Under the pieces are notes generated by a model. It was not told where the DNA came from, made no database searches, and saw nothing but the letters and a program-made list of their open reading frames with translations. A program made the position numbers and the translations under genes. Shown in pieces: positions 52,819 to 61,923 of a stretch of DNA of 64,000 nt; the stretch's first letter is position 1, and every line of letters begins with the position of its first letter. Location: the NCBI GenBank assembly GCA_001596155.1, contig CP014771.1:248001-312000 (forward strand), given 5' to 3'. The DNA is from Hymenobacter psoromatis (GTDB lineage Bacteria; Bacteroidota; Bacteroidia; Cytophagales; Hymenobacteraceae).

Positions 52819-54081
52819 ATGATAAAGTTGCTTACTCTAAGAAGGTGGTTGGCCAGCGGCAGTCTGCTGCTGGTGTTGCTGCTGGGCAGCCGGCCGGCCG
52901 CGCAAGCGCAAACGGTGCCAATTATGCCTAATGTCGGGCTCGATAGCGTGCAGGTAGCCCCGCAGGCCGTGGATATTTCGGGCTGGCTGCTCCTCGATAA
53001 AGACATTCAGCTAGAGCTGGGAGGCGCGGTGCAAAATATGTACAATTTCAAGTTTGATAAGGCTAATAAGCAGTTTCGCTCGCTGCGCCGGCGCTATCCT
53101 CAGCACCCGATGGCGTATTTCCTGCTGGGCATGAGCACCTGGTGGAAAATAATGCCCACCGGCCCCGCCGATACTCGCTACGACAAGACCTTCCTGGCCT
53201 ACATGGACACGGCCCAGACCAAGGCCGAAGCCCTCTACCGGGCCGACGCGCACAACTACGAGGCCTGTTTTTTTCTGGCGGGGGCCTATGGCCTGGAGGC
53301 GCGCCTGCACGCCGAGCGCCACGACTGGCGCAAGGCCACGGTGGCCAGCCGCCGCTCGCTCAACTACTTGCAGAAGAGCCAGGAAGCCAATGGCTTAAGC
53401 AGCGAATTTCTGTTTGGCCAAGGCTTGTTTAATTACTATGCCGAGTGGATAAGCGACGAGCACCCCTGGCTGCGGCCGGTGCTGTTTTTCTTTCCGAAGG
53501 GCAACCGCGCGCTCGGGCTCGCCCAGCTGCGGCAAGTCAGCCAAACGGCCTTCTACACTAGTAATGAGGCGAAGGTATATTTGATAGATATCCTGGGTGG
53601 CGCGCGCGAAAAGCAGTCGGCGGCGGCCTGTGAGCTGGCCCGGCAGCTGAGCGCGCAGTTTCCCGATAATGCTTATTTTCAGCTCCGCTACGCCCGACTG
53701 ACGTTCGAGCTGGGTCGGTTCGAGGAAAGCGAGGTGGCTTGCCGGTCGCTGCTGAGCAAGTACGCCAGTGGCCAGGTGGGCTACGAGGCTTATAGCTGCC
53801 GGCCGGCGGCCTATATCCTGGGCTATCTGATGCAGCAAAAATACCACGACCCGGCCCAGGCCAAGGAATACTACCAGCGCTGCGTCGTGTACTCCGAGCA
53901 GGCGGGCATGACCAAGCGCGGCTACTACATTTTTGCCCAAAGCAGGCTGGCCCGCCTGGCCCTGAACGAGCAGGACGTGCCCGCCGCCCACCGCTACTAC
54001 CGCCTCATCGTGGAGCAGGCCGACACCGGCGAGCAGGAGTACAAGGAGGCGCGCGCCTGGCTGCGGGCTCACCGGCAGTAG
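52819..54081 (+). CDS. Exported TPR protein
   Basis: ATG 52819 starts a 420-residue protein with a signal-type hydrophobic segment (WLASGSLLLVLLLGS, then RPAAQAQT). The body is helical, with TPR-like repeats (FDKANKQFRSLRRRYPQHPM, YFQLRYARLTFELGRFEESE, AQAKEYYQRCVVYSEQAGM). It probably acts in the periplasm or at the outer membrane as a scaffold. The order xerD then a TPR protein is, from memory, common in Bacteroidetes. A function is not assigned. Confidence 0.8.
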   Translation: MIKLLTLRRWLASGSLLLVLLLGSRPAAQAQTVPIMPNVGLDSVQVAPQAVDISGWLLLDKDIQLELGGAVQNMYNFKFDKANKQFRSLRRRYPQHPMAYFLLGMSTWWKIMPTGPADTRYDKTFLAYMDTAQTKAEALYRADAHNYEACFFLAGAYGLEARLHAERHDWRKATVASRRSLNYLQKSQEANGLSSEFLFGQGLFNYYAEWISDEHPWLRPVLFFFPKGNRALGLAQLRQVSQTAFYTSNEAKVYLIDILGGAREKQSAAACELARQLSAQFPDNAYFQLRYARLTFELGRFEESEVACRSLLSKYASGQVGYEAYSCRPAAYILGYLMQQKYHDPAQAKEYYQRCVVYSEQAGMTKRGYYIFAQSRLARLALNEQDVPAAHRYYRLIVEQADTGEQEYKEARAWLRAHRQ

Positions 54082-54084
54082 GCA

Positions 54085-54171
54085 AGTAGCGCAAAGTTTC
54101 CACTTCGTGCGTGAGCGCCGGCGAACAGGCGGGACCGGGCGGCGCGCCCGAACTGGAAAGTTCGCGCTACT
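54085..54171. repeat. Degenerate palindrome related to the AGTAGCGCGAACTTT family
   Basis: Arms AGTAGCGCAAAGTTTCCA (54085 on) and its partner ending at 54171 pair with several mismatches. It looks like a decayed copy of the element at 51745. It starts 3 bases after the TPR gene stop. Confidence 0.65.
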
Positions 54172-54213
54172 GGCTGCTTATCTGCCTGAACAGGGTAGTT
54201 ACTTTGCGCCCGT

Positions 54214-55941
54214 ATGCTGCCCACGTCTTTGAAACCACTTCGCCTGGCCCTGCTGGGGCTATTAGTATTTATGGTGCCGCTGGTGGCGCTGGGACCGCAC
54301 ACCTTCATTATCCTGCACGACAACCTGGAGGCCGAGGTGGTGTACGCTTACCTGCTGGCCAAGCTGCACCTCACGCTGGCCGGCGGCCCCGGCGTGGTGG
54401 TGCTGCCCATTATGGACGGCCTGCCGCGCGATGCCATGCGCTCGGGGCTGAGTGTGACGTTGTTGGTTTTCAATTTTTTGCGCGATTCGCCGCTGGTGGC
54501 TTACCTGCTGCACGAGGCGCTGGTGCGGGTGGTGGCGCTGCTGGGTATGTACTGGCTGCTGCGCCGCTACGGCCTGTCGCAGCCCACGCAGCGGGGGCTG
54601 GCGGCGGCCGTGGCGCTGCTGTGGGCCGTGCTGCCGGCGTACAGCATTTTTGGGCTGAGCGTGCTGGGCCAGCCGCTGCTGCTGCGCGCCGCCCTGGATT
54701 TGCGCCGGGGGCTGTCGCGCCGGCTGGCGTGGGCCGTGTGCGCGGCGTTTCCGTGGTGGTCGGCGCTGGTGCTGGTGGGGCCGTTTGTCGCGGTGGCGTG
54801 GGGGGTAGGGCTGCTGCTGGACCTGGCGCGGCGCGGCCGGGCCGCCTGGCCGGCCACCTGGCGGGGGGTAGGCGGCCTGGCGCTGCTGCTGGCCAGCTAC
54901 GCGCTGGTGGAGTGGCGCATGCTGGATAGCTTATTGGTAGCCAAGGAGTTCGTGGCGCACCGCGAAGAATTTGACCTGGGCCGGCTTTCGCCGCTGGGGG
55001 TGGGGGTAGGGCTGCGCGAGGCGGGGCAGCTGTTCTGGCTGGGGCACTACCACGCCAGCCCGTTTTTCAAGGGCGGCATTGTGCTGGCGGGGCTGGTGGC
55101 GCTGACGCGGCTGGCGGGGCCGGCGCGCCGGCGGCTGGCGCGGCAGGGCGCGGCGGTGCTGGCGGGCGTGGCGGCGCTGTGCGTGCTGGCGGCCTTGCTG
55201 CCGCAGCTCTCCATTCAGTGGCAGCGGCAGCTGCCGCTGCTGCACGCGTTTTCGCTGGGGCGGTTCTACTTTTTGCTGGCGCTGCCCTGGGTGCTGCTGC
55301 TGGTGCTGGCGGTGCGGCAGTTGCCGGCCGGCCGGCTGGCCTACGCGCTGGTAGCGCTGCAAGTGCCGTTTGCGCTGGCCGCCAACCCCGAGTTTACGGA
55401 CAACGTGCGCGCCCTGGCCGGCCACCCGCGGCCCGACGCGCCCGGCTACGCGGCCTACGTGGCGCCGGGCCTGCTGCGGCAGGTGCAGCAGTTTATTCTC
55501 CGGCAGACCGGCCAGCTGCCGCCCGCCTACCGGGTGGCCAGCCTGGGCCTGCCGCCTGCCGTGGCGCAGCTCAACGGCTTCTACACGCTTGACTCGTACC
55601 AGACCATTTATCCGCTGGCCTACAAGCACGCTTTTCGGCCCATCATCGCTGGCGAGCTGGCCAAAAGCCTGGCCCTGGCCACGTACTTCGACGCCTGGGG
55701 CAACCGCTGCTACCTGCTGTCGGCCGAGCTGGGCCGCAACTTCGCCATTGCCAAGCAGCCCGCCCGCGAGGTGCAGCACTTCGCCTTCGACGCGGCGGCT
55801 TTTCAACAGTTGGGCGGGCGCTACGTGCTTTCGGCCGTGCGCCTGGCCCACCCGGCCGAAAGCGGCCTGCACCTGCTGGGCGTGTTCGACGATTCGCAAG
55901 CCTACTGGCGGGTGTACCTGTATGGGGTTACAAGTGAGTAG
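54214..55941 (+). CDS. Multi-pass membrane protein, DUF6044-like
   Basis: A 575-residue protein with about ten membrane segments and a soluble C-terminal part. FIILHDNLEAEVVYAYLLAK near residue 30, then LPRDAMRSGLSVTLLVFNFL and the late NGFYTLDSYQTIYPLAYKHA and ATYFDAWGNRCYLLSAELG resemble the DUF6044/YkoS group of glycosyltransferase-like membrane proteins. That family match is from memory. The DN pair in the first loop is in the place of catalytic acids in GT-C enzymes. Confidence 0.65.
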   Translation: MLPTSLKPLRLALLGLLVFMVPLVALGPHTFIILHDNLEAEVVYAYLLAKLHLTLAGGPGVVVLPIMDGLPRDAMRSGLSVTLLVFNFLRDSPLVAYLLHEALVRVVALLGMYWLLRRYGLSQPTQRGLAAAVALLWAVLPAYSIFGLSVLGQPLLLRAALDLRRGLSRRLAWAVCAAFPWWSALVLVGPFVAVAWGVGLLLDLARRGRAAWPATWRGVGGLALLLASYALVEWRMLDSLLVAKEFVAHREEFDLGRLSPLGVGVGLREAGQLFWLGHYHASPFFKGGIVLAGLVALTRLAGPARRRLARQGAAVLAGVAALCVLAALLPQLSIQWQRQLPLLHAFSLGRFYFLLALPWVLLLVLAVRQLPAGRLAYALVALQVPFALAANPEFTDNVRALAGHPRPDAPGYAAYVAPGLLRQVQQFILRQTGQLPPAYRVASLGLPPAVAQLNGFYTLDSYQTIYPLAYKHAFRPIIAGELAKSLALATYFDAWGNRCYLLSAELGRNFAIAKQPAREVQHFAFDAAAFQQLGGRYVLSAVRLAHPAESGLHLLGVFDDSQAYWRVYLYGVTSE

Positions 55942-55947
55942 AAATTT

Positions 55948-56097
55948 AGGACTTTATGCAAAAACGTCTGTCATTGCGAACAAAGTGAAGCAATCGCACC
56001 AAAACGAGTCGTTCGAGCATCGTTCTGGTGCGATTGCCGCGTCCCTGGCTTGATGCGCCACATGCTCGCAATGACAGACGTTTTTGCATAAAGTCCT
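55948..56097. repeat. Palindromic element, GTCATTGCGAA/GAAGCAATCGC family
   Basis: Perfect outer arms of 32 bp at 55948-55979 and 56066-56097, with inner partial pairing (GCAATCGCACC / GGTGCGATTGC). The left arm has ATTGC..GCAAT; the right arm has diverged inside (GCCGCGTCCCTGG). It begins 7 bases after the preceding stop. Confidence 0.88.
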
Positions 56098-56109
56098 GCT
56101 AATTAATTG

Positions 56110-56565
56110 CTAAGCCGCTGCCGGGAGGTCAGTACCCTGGTGCCGGGCGTTGCGGCGCTGGCAGTCGCGCAGCCAGGCAGCGGCTTCTTCTACGGTTGTA
56201 AAGAGCTGTAATTCAAATTTATCCGCAAAAGGGTCTTTCGTTAATAAAAAGCTTAGGTCTGCCTCGGTGTGGGGCTGAAGCACGTGGGCCACGTAGCGCA
56301 GCCCGAGGTGCGTGGCCTGCGGCACCCACACGCGCTGCAACCAGCCCACGGAGTCAAACCACGGGCCCTGAATCTGGCTGTTATCATTGAGCAGGTAGGG
56401 CGAAGGCGTCTGGTGCAGGGCCTGCAACGCGCTGGCCGCCCCTTGCTCCGCGTTCAGGGGCGCCACAAACCCCCGCCAGGTAGTGCGCAACCAGCCCTCG
56501 GCGGGTATGTATTCGGTAAGGCAAAAGGCGTGGTTAGTAAAGTGAAGAAGGACGGGGCCCGACAT
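56110..56565 (-). CDS. Hypothetical protein, possibly SpoIIAA/STAS-like
   Basis: A 151-residue cytoplasmic protein. The pattern of alternating strands and helices (YLLNDNSQIQGPWFDSVGWL, GLRYVAHVLQPHTEADLSF, FELQLFTTVEEAAAWLRDCQ) resembles the SpoIIAA-like/STAS fold, in which the last segment is the typical 'strand, then F-x-x-x-x-E-A-x-x-W-L' helix. This is inference; no catalytic motif is visible. It stands alone between the 55948 repeat and ftsK. Confidence 0.65.
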   Translation of the reverse strand: MSGPVLLHFTNHAFCLTEYIPAEGWLRTTWRGFVAPLNAEQGAASALQALHQTPSPYLLNDNSQIQGPWFDSVGWLQRVWVPQATHLGLRYVAHVLQPHTEADLSFLLTKDPFADKFELQLFTTVEEAAAWLRDCQRRNARHQGTDLPAAA

Positions 56566-56731
56566 AAATGAACGGTAAAAAGGTGGGAAATAATAACAGG
56601 AAGAGTTGATAAAATAGAGATAGCCGCAAAAATAGAAACAGAATCAGTCTTTGAAAGCACCCGCCGCCACCCTGGCCCGGACCGGCGCAGCCGGGTCACG
56701 TAAGCCCTGCCCAAAAGCGCCGTCGCTGGCG

Positions 56732-56739
56732 TAGATTTG
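56732..56739 (+). promoter_or_regulatory. -7 element upstream of ftsK
   Basis: TAGATTTG fits TAnnTTTG; no TTG at the right distance. It would give a leader of about 14 bases before ATG 56760. Confidence 0.45.
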
Positions 56740-56759
56740 ACCTTTCCGTTTGCCCGTGC

Positions 56760-59651
56760 ATGGCTTCTAATAATTTCCGAAACCCAACGGGTGGCCCGGC
56801 AGCCACCAACCGGCCGGGGCCTGCGCCAGCCGATAGCGCCGCCGCGCGCCCACCGCGGGGCAATACGCCGCGCTCTGCCCCCGAAACCGCGGCCACCCCA
56901 GGCCGCCCGGCGGCCAAGGCGCGCCAGGCGGCACCGGCGCAGCTCCGCGCCCCGCGCCGGCCCTTGCCCGGCCTGGGCCAGCTCACGGCCTTTTTGCGCG
57001 ACCGGCGCTTTCACCTGCTCATCGGCTTTGGGCTGTTGCTCGGCTCGCTGTACCTCACCATTGCCTTCACCTCGTTTCTGCTCAGCGGGCGCGCCGACCA
57101 GAGCGTGGTGGCTGCCCTGGGCACCGTGCCGGTGAAGGAAGCCGGCCAGGAAACCGGCAACTGGCTGGGCCTGCTCGGGGCCTGGCTGGCCGAAAAATTC
57201 ATCTACCGGGGCTTCGGGCTGGCCGCGTATGCGCTCATCCCGATTGTCTTTTTTCTGGGCTATAAAATCGTATTTCGGAAGGCGGCCGGCTCGGTGAGCT
57301 ACGTGCTGGCCCTGGGCCTATTTACGATGCTCTGGACGAGTACGCTGCTGGGCTACGTGGTGGTGCAGCTGGCCGTGCCCGCCGCCAACCTGCCCGCGCC
57401 CGACCCCGCCCAGGCGCACCGCCTCGACTGGCTGAGCGGCGGGGCCGGCTACGAGTTAGCCCTGTGGCTCGACTCGCTCATTGGCTGGGGCACGGTGCTG
57501 CTGCTGGCCTTCGGACTTATCATGTTCGTAGTTTTCTTCTTCAATATCACCACGTTGAATCTCAACCTGGGCGGCGTTGATGACGACGAAGAGGATGCCG
57601 CCGCCGTGCCCGTGGCCACTGCCCAGCCTGCTAAAACGGGCGAAAACCGCCCCACCGTTCCCGCCCCTACCCCCCTGCCCGAGCGCGAACCCGAGTTTGA
57701 GCCCGCTCCCGCTCCTGCGTCGCGCCCCAGCGCCCTCAAGGCCCCGGTACTTGCCAGCACCAGCCTGGAAGTGGCCCCGGCATCGGAGGAAGAAGAAGTG
57801 GAGATGGAGCCTGCCCCAACGCCCGGCAGTGGGGTAGGGGTGCCGTTGGCCGTGACGCCAGCGGCCCCCAGCGGCCCCGCATTTTCCTTCGAGCTGCCCA
57901 CTCCGGAGCCCGAGGTTGCTCCCGCGGTGGCCGTGGCCGCCAGCATTCCTACCCCCCTCTCGCTGGCCGACCTGGCCGATGGCCCGCTACCTGGCCTAAG
58001 CACCCGGCTCCCGGCATCAGGCACCAAGAATCTGGAAATTACCGTGCCTAGCCGCGACGACCTCGACCCCAACGCCGGGGCCGACATCGCGGCCGTGTCC
58101 GACGAAGACGAGGACGCCGACCAGATGCCGGACGTGAACTACGACCCCACGCTCGACCTCTCGCGCTACCAGTTCCCCACCCTGGAGCTGATGAACGATT
58201 ACGGCGTGGCCAAAGCCCAGGTCACCAAGGAGGAGCTGGAGGCCAACAAGGACCGCATCGTCGAAACGCTGGGCCACTACAACATCGCCATTGCCAGCAT
58301 CAAGGCCACCATCGGGCCCACGGTCACGCTCTATGAGATTGTGCCGGAGGCGGGCATCCGCATCTCCAAAATCAAGAGTCTGGAAGATGATATTGCCCTG
58401 AGCCTGGCCGCGTTGGGTATTCGCATTATCGCCCCCATTCCCGGCAAGGGCACCATTGGCATTGAGGTGCCGAACGCCAAAAAGGAGATGGTGAGCATTC
58501 GCTCGGTGCTGGGCAGCGAGAAGTTTGCCCGCACCGAAATGGACCTGCCCATCGCCTTCGGCCGCACCATTACCAACGAAGTATTCGTGGCCGACCTGGC
58601 CAAAATGCCCCATCTGCTCATGGCCGGCGCGACGGGCCAGGGCAAGTCGGTGGGCCTGAACGTGATACTGGCCTCGCTGCTCTACAAGCGCCACCCGGCC
58701 CAGCTCAAGTTCGTGCTCGTGGACCCCAAGAAGGTGGAGCTGAGCATCTTCAACAAGATTGAGCGCCACTTCCTGGCCAAGCTGCCCGACACGGAAGAGG
58801 CCATCATTACCGATACCAAGAAGGTGGTGAACACGCTGAATTCGCTGTGCATGGAGATGGACCGGCGCTACGATTTGCTGAAGGAAGCCGGCTGTCGCAA
58901 CCTAAAAGAGTACAACCTCAAGTTTGTGGAGCGGCGGCTGAACCCCAAGAAAGGCCACCGTTTCCTACCCTTCATCGTATTGGTGATTGACGAGCTGGCC
59001 GACCTGATGATGACGGCCGGGAAGGAGGTCGAAACGCCCATCGCCCGCCTGGCGCAGTTGGCCCGCGCCATCGGCATTCACCTCATCGTGGCCACGCAAC
59101 GGCCTAGCGTGAACGTGATTACGGGCATCATCAAGGCCAACTTCCCGTGCCGGATTTCCTTTAAGGTGACCAGCAAAATCGACTCGCGCACCATCCTGGA
59201 TACCGGCGGGGCCGACCAGCTCATCGGCCAGGGCGACATGCTGTTTTCGGCCGGCTCGGACCTGATTCGGGTGCAGTGCGCCTTCATCGACACGCCCGAA
59301 GTGGACCGCCTCTGCGATTACATCGGTGAGCAGCAGGGCTACGCCGACGCCTACTTGCTGCCCGAAGTGGCCGGTGCCGAAGGCGACGAAGGCAGCGGCA
59401 ACGAGGAACTGGACCCCAGCGAGCGCGACTCCATGTTTGCCGAAGCTGCCCGCTGCATCGTGCTGCACCAGCAGGGCTCCACGTCCCTCATCCAGCGCAA
59501 GTTGAAGCTGGGCTACAACCGCTCGGGCCGCCTGATGGACCAGCTGCAACAGGCCGGCGTGGTGGGTCCGTTCGAGGGTAGCAAGGCGCGGGCCGTGCTC
59601 ATCCCGGATGAGTATCAGTTGGAGCAATTGCTGGCTACGCTACCAAAGTAA
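56760..59651 (+). CDS. ftsK: DNA translocase FtsK
   Basis: A 963-residue septum-bound motor that pumps chromosomal DNA toward dif. A basic Pro/Ala-rich start is followed by four membrane helices (about 85-260), an acidic Pro/Val-rich linker (about 275-460), and the RecA-like motor. The motor has Walker A LLMAGATGQGKSVGLNV near 620, Walker B FIVLVIDELADLMM, and ATQRPSVNVITGIIKANFP. The C-terminal gamma winged helix (about 895-963) has QRKLKLGYNRSGRLMDQLQQ. Gamma domains recognise KOPS; the N-R..R-L-x-x-Q contact helix resembles that of E. coli. Many GGGTAGGG sites lie around this gene. Confidence 0.96.
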   Translation: MASNNFRNPTGGPAATNRPGPAPADSAAARPPRGNTPRSAPETAATPGRPAAKARQAAPAQLRAPRRPLPGLGQLTAFLRDRRFHLLIGFGLLLGSLYLTIAFTSFLLSGRADQSVVAALGTVPVKEAGQETGNWLGLLGAWLAEKFIYRGFGLAAYALIPIVFFLGYKIVFRKAAGSVSYVLALGLFTMLWTSTLLGYVVVQLAVPAANLPAPDPAQAHRLDWLSGGAGYELALWLDSLIGWGTVLLLAFGLIMFVVFFFNITTLNLNLGGVDDDEEDAAAVPVATAQPAKTGENRPTVPAPTPLPEREPEFEPAPAPASRPSALKAPVLASTSLEVAPASEEEEVEMEPAPTPGSGVGVPLAVTPAAPSGPAFSFELPTPEPEVAPAVAVAASIPTPLSLADLADGPLPGLSTRLPASGTKNLEITVPSRDDLDPNAGADIAAVSDEDEDADQMPDVNYDPTLDLSRYQFPTLELMNDYGVAKAQVTKEELEANKDRIVETLGHYNIAIASIKATIGPTVTLYEIVPEAGIRISKIKSLEDDIALSLAALGIRIIAPIPGKGTIGIEVPNAKKEMVSIRSVLGSEKFARTEMDLPIAFGRTITNEVFVADLAKMPHLLMAGATGQGKSVGLNVILASLLYKRHPAQLKFVLVDPKKVELSIFNKIERHFLAKLPDTEEAIITDTKKVVNTLNSLCMEMDRRYDLLKEAGCRNLKEYNLKFVERRLNPKKGHRFLPFIVLVIDELADLMMTAGKEVETPIARLAQLARAIGIHLIVATQRPSVNVITGIIKANFPCRISFKVTSKIDSRTILDTGGADQLIGQGDMLFSAGSDLIRVQCAFIDTPEVDRLCDYIGEQQGYADAYLLPEVAGAEGDEGSGNEELDPSERDSMFAEAARCIVLHQQGSTSLIQRKLKLGYNRSGRLMDQLQQAGVVGPFEGSKARAVLIPDEYQLEQLLATLPK

Positions 59652-59653
59652 GG

Positions 59654-59728
59654 AGTGTAGGGTAAGCTTTAGCTTGCCGTTTTAGGACCTGCGCCGCCTG
59701 CCCGGCAAGCTAAAGCTTACCCTACACT
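59654..59728. repeat. Palindromic element, GTAGGGTAAGCTTTAGCTTGCC family
   Basis: Perfect 26-bp arms at 59654-59679 and 59703-59728. Each arm includes AAGCT-TT-AGCTT, a mini-hairpin. It begins 2 bases after the ftsK stop. Confidence 0.92.
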
Positions 59729-59842
59729 TTCTCTCCAATAATTACCAATCAATCCTGGATAATTGATTTTGGCTGGCTTTTTGCATACGTTTTGCCGTAT
59801 CAAGCTCGCCCTACCCCATTAAGCTGGGCCTTTACTTTCCCC

Positions 59843-60487
59843 ATGACCAAGCAATTAGCTCTACTCGCCCTGTCTGCTGCCCTGGCCCTGCCCGCCGCCG
59901 CGCAGCAAGACCCTAAAGCCGGCAAAATTCTCGACGCCGTGAGCGCTAAGTACACGGCACTCAAGTCATTCCAGGCTGCCTTTACCCAAACGCTGGAAAA
60001 TCCCGCCGCCAAGCTCAAGCAAAATATAACCGGCGAAGTGACCGTGAGCGACCAGAAATACCACCTCACCACCGGCGGCCAGGAAGTCATCAACGACGGC
60101 AAAACCACCTGGACCTACCTCAAAAACGAAAACGAAGTCAACATCTCCGATTCAGACCCCTCGAACCAGGATATGTCGCCGGCCCAGATGTACAGCATGT
60201 ACAAAAAGGGTTACAAGTATACCTACGTGAAGTCGTTGAAAGACAATGGGGTAGCCAGCGACCTCATCGAGCTGTCGCCGGAAGACCGTAAGAATGACGT
60301 GTTCAAAGTGCAGCTCATTGTGGGCACGGCCGACCACGCCATCCACAGCGTGAAAACGTTTAAGAAAAACGGCACCCGCACTACGTTCTCCCTCAAGAAC
60401 TTCAAGCCCAACGTGCCCGTGACGGCTAGTACCTTCACCTTCGATAAGGCGGCCCACAAAGGCGTGAAAGTGGTGGACTTACGGTAA
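59843..60487 (+). CDS. LolA-like outer membrane lipoprotein carrier
   Basis: A 214-residue periplasmic protein with signal peptide (MTKQLALLALSAALALPAAA, then QQDPKAG). The core matches the LolA fold: ILDAVSAKYTALKSFQAAFT, a TGEVTVSDQKYHL strand, DGKTTWTYLKNENEVNISD and LKNFKPNVPVTASTFTFD. It would shuttle lipoproteins from LolCDE to the outer membrane. Location directly after ftsK is the usual arrangement in many bacteria. Confidence 0.9.
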   Translation: MTKQLALLALSAALALPAAAQQDPKAGKILDAVSAKYTALKSFQAAFTQTLENPAAKLKQNITGEVTVSDQKYHLTTGGQEVINDGKTTWTYLKNENEVNISDSDPSNQDMSPAQMYSMYKKGYKYTYVKSLKDNGVASDLIELSPEDRKNDVFKVQLIVGTADHAIHSVKTFKKNGTRTTFSLKNFKPNVPVTASTFTFDKAAHKGVKVVDLR

Positions 60488-60508
60488 GCTGAAAGTTGCA
60501 TTGACGCA

Positions 60509-60606
60509 AAAAATCGCCTGTCATTGCGAGCTTGCGAAGCAATCGCCCCGGAACGAGTCGTTCGGATGCGATTGCTTCGCTCTGCTCGCAATGACAGACG
60601 ATTTTT
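60509..60606. repeat. Palindromic element, GTCATTGCGAG/GAAGCAATCGC family
   Basis: Arms of about 38 bases (60509-60546, 60568-60606) pair with one substitution and a small indel. Both arms keep ATTGC..GCAAT. It ends 13 bases before the DUF2851 start. Confidence 0.87.
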
Positions 60607-60618
60607 AATGCCTACTCT

Positions 60619-61923
60619 ATGCGCGAAGATTTCCTTCACTACGTCTGGCAGCACCAGTACTTCGACAAGGCCGACCTGCGCACCACGGCCGGCGAGGAAA
60701 TTCAGGTGCTGCGCCCCGGCCAGCGCAACGCCGATGCCGGCCCCGATTTCCTTAACGCTCGCCTGCGCCTGGGCGAAGTAGAGTGGAATGGCGCGGTCGA
60801 GATTCATCTGCGCGCCTCTGACTGGCAACGGCATAACCACCAGGTAGATAAGAAATATGACCAGGTGGTGCTGCACGTCGTGCACACCGCCGATGCCGAC
60901 GTGCTTCGCACCAATGCCAGCCTCATTCCGGCGCTGGCGCTGGCCCCGCGCCTGGCCCCCGACCTGCTGGCCCGCTACGAGGCGCTGGTGGCCGCGCCGC
61001 CCGCTGCGCCGCTGCCCTGCGCCCCGCTGCTACCCCAGGTGTCGCAGCTGGTGCGCACGATGATGACCGAGCGCGCCCTGCTGGAACGCGTTGAACACAA
61101 GGCCGATACCATCGCCGAATTGCATGCGAACCTCGGCGACGACTGGGAGGCCACCGCTTACCACGCGCTGATGGCCGCCTTCGGCTTCCAGAAAAACAGC
61201 GAGCCGCTGGCCCGCCTCGCCAAGGCCGTGCCGCTGGCCGTGCTGCGCCGCCATCGCCACGACGCGCGCCAATTAGAGGCGCTGCTATTCGGGCAGGCCG
61301 GTTTTCTGGTTGAAAATGAGGAAACGGCGCAGGATGAGTATATCCGCGACCGGCGGCAGGAACACGAGTTTTTGCGACACAAGTATGGGCTGGGCGAGGC
61401 CGCGCTGGCCGCCCACGAGTGGAATTACTTACGCCTGCGGCCCGCCAATTTCCCGGCCGTGCGGCTGGGGCAGCTGGTGGGACTGCTTCATCGCCGCCCG
61501 GCCTTGTTCGATGCCCTGCTCACGGCCCAAAGCGTGGCGGCGCTCACCGAGTTTTTTGCCGGCGCGCCGGCCCCCGACTACTGGCGGGCGCATTTCCGGC
61601 CCGGCCGGGGGGGTAGGGTGCCGAGCCTTGGCAAGAGTAGTGTTGAATTGCTGATTACCAATGTGGTAGTACCGCTGCGGGTAGCCTACGCCCGCCACAC
61701 GGGCCAGCCCGCGCTGGTCGAAAGCAGCATTACGCTGCTCACTGAACTGCCCGCCGAGCATAACCAATACACCGACCTGTACCAGGACCTGGGCTTCGAG
61801 CACCGCACGGCCGCCGACTCGCAGGGGCTGCTGGCGCTGCACAAAGGCTACTGCCAGCCGCGCCGCTGCCTGCACTGCGCCATCGGGGCGCGGCTGGTGG
61901 GCGGGAAGGGGGTAGGGCGATGA
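60619..61923 (+). CDS. DUF2851 family protein
   Basis: A 434-residue cytoplasmic protein starting MREDFLHYVWQHQYFDKADL, the typical DUF2851 opening. GQRNADAGPDFLNARLRLG and WNGAVEIHLRASDWQRHNHQ (shown in part) follow, then DQVVLHVVHTADADV. These N-terminal segments suggest a nuclease-like fold in the family (E-I-H and D residues). The C-terminal half is helical and ends with a Cys-containing CQPRRCLHCAIGARL. Function is unknown. The TGA overlaps the next ATG by 4 bases. Confidence 0.88.
   Translation: MREDFLHYVWQHQYFDKADLRTTAGEEIQVLRPGQRNADAGPDFLNARLRLGEVEWNGAVEIHLRASDWQRHNHQVDKKYDQVVLHVVHTADADVLRTNASLIPALALAPRLAPDLLARYEALVAAPPAAPLPCAPLLPQVSQLVRTMMTERALLERVEHKADTIAELHANLGDDWEATAYHALMAAFGFQKNSEPLARLAKAVPLAVLRRHRHDARQLEALLFGQAGFLVENEETAQDEYIRDRRQEHEFLRHKYGLGEAALAAHEWNYLRLRPANFPAVRLGQLVGLLHRRPALFDALLTAQSVAALTEFFAGAPAPDYWRAHFRPGRGGRVPSLGKSSVELLITNVVVPLRVAYARHTGQPALVESSITLLTELPAEHNQYTDLYQDLGFEHRTAADSQGLLALHKGYCQPRRCLHCAIGARLVGGKGVGR

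Noticed and set aside
54931..55899. Open frame of 322 codons on the minus strand
   Set aside because: Antisense to a membrane protein gene; biased Gln/Arg/His composition typical of antisense frames.
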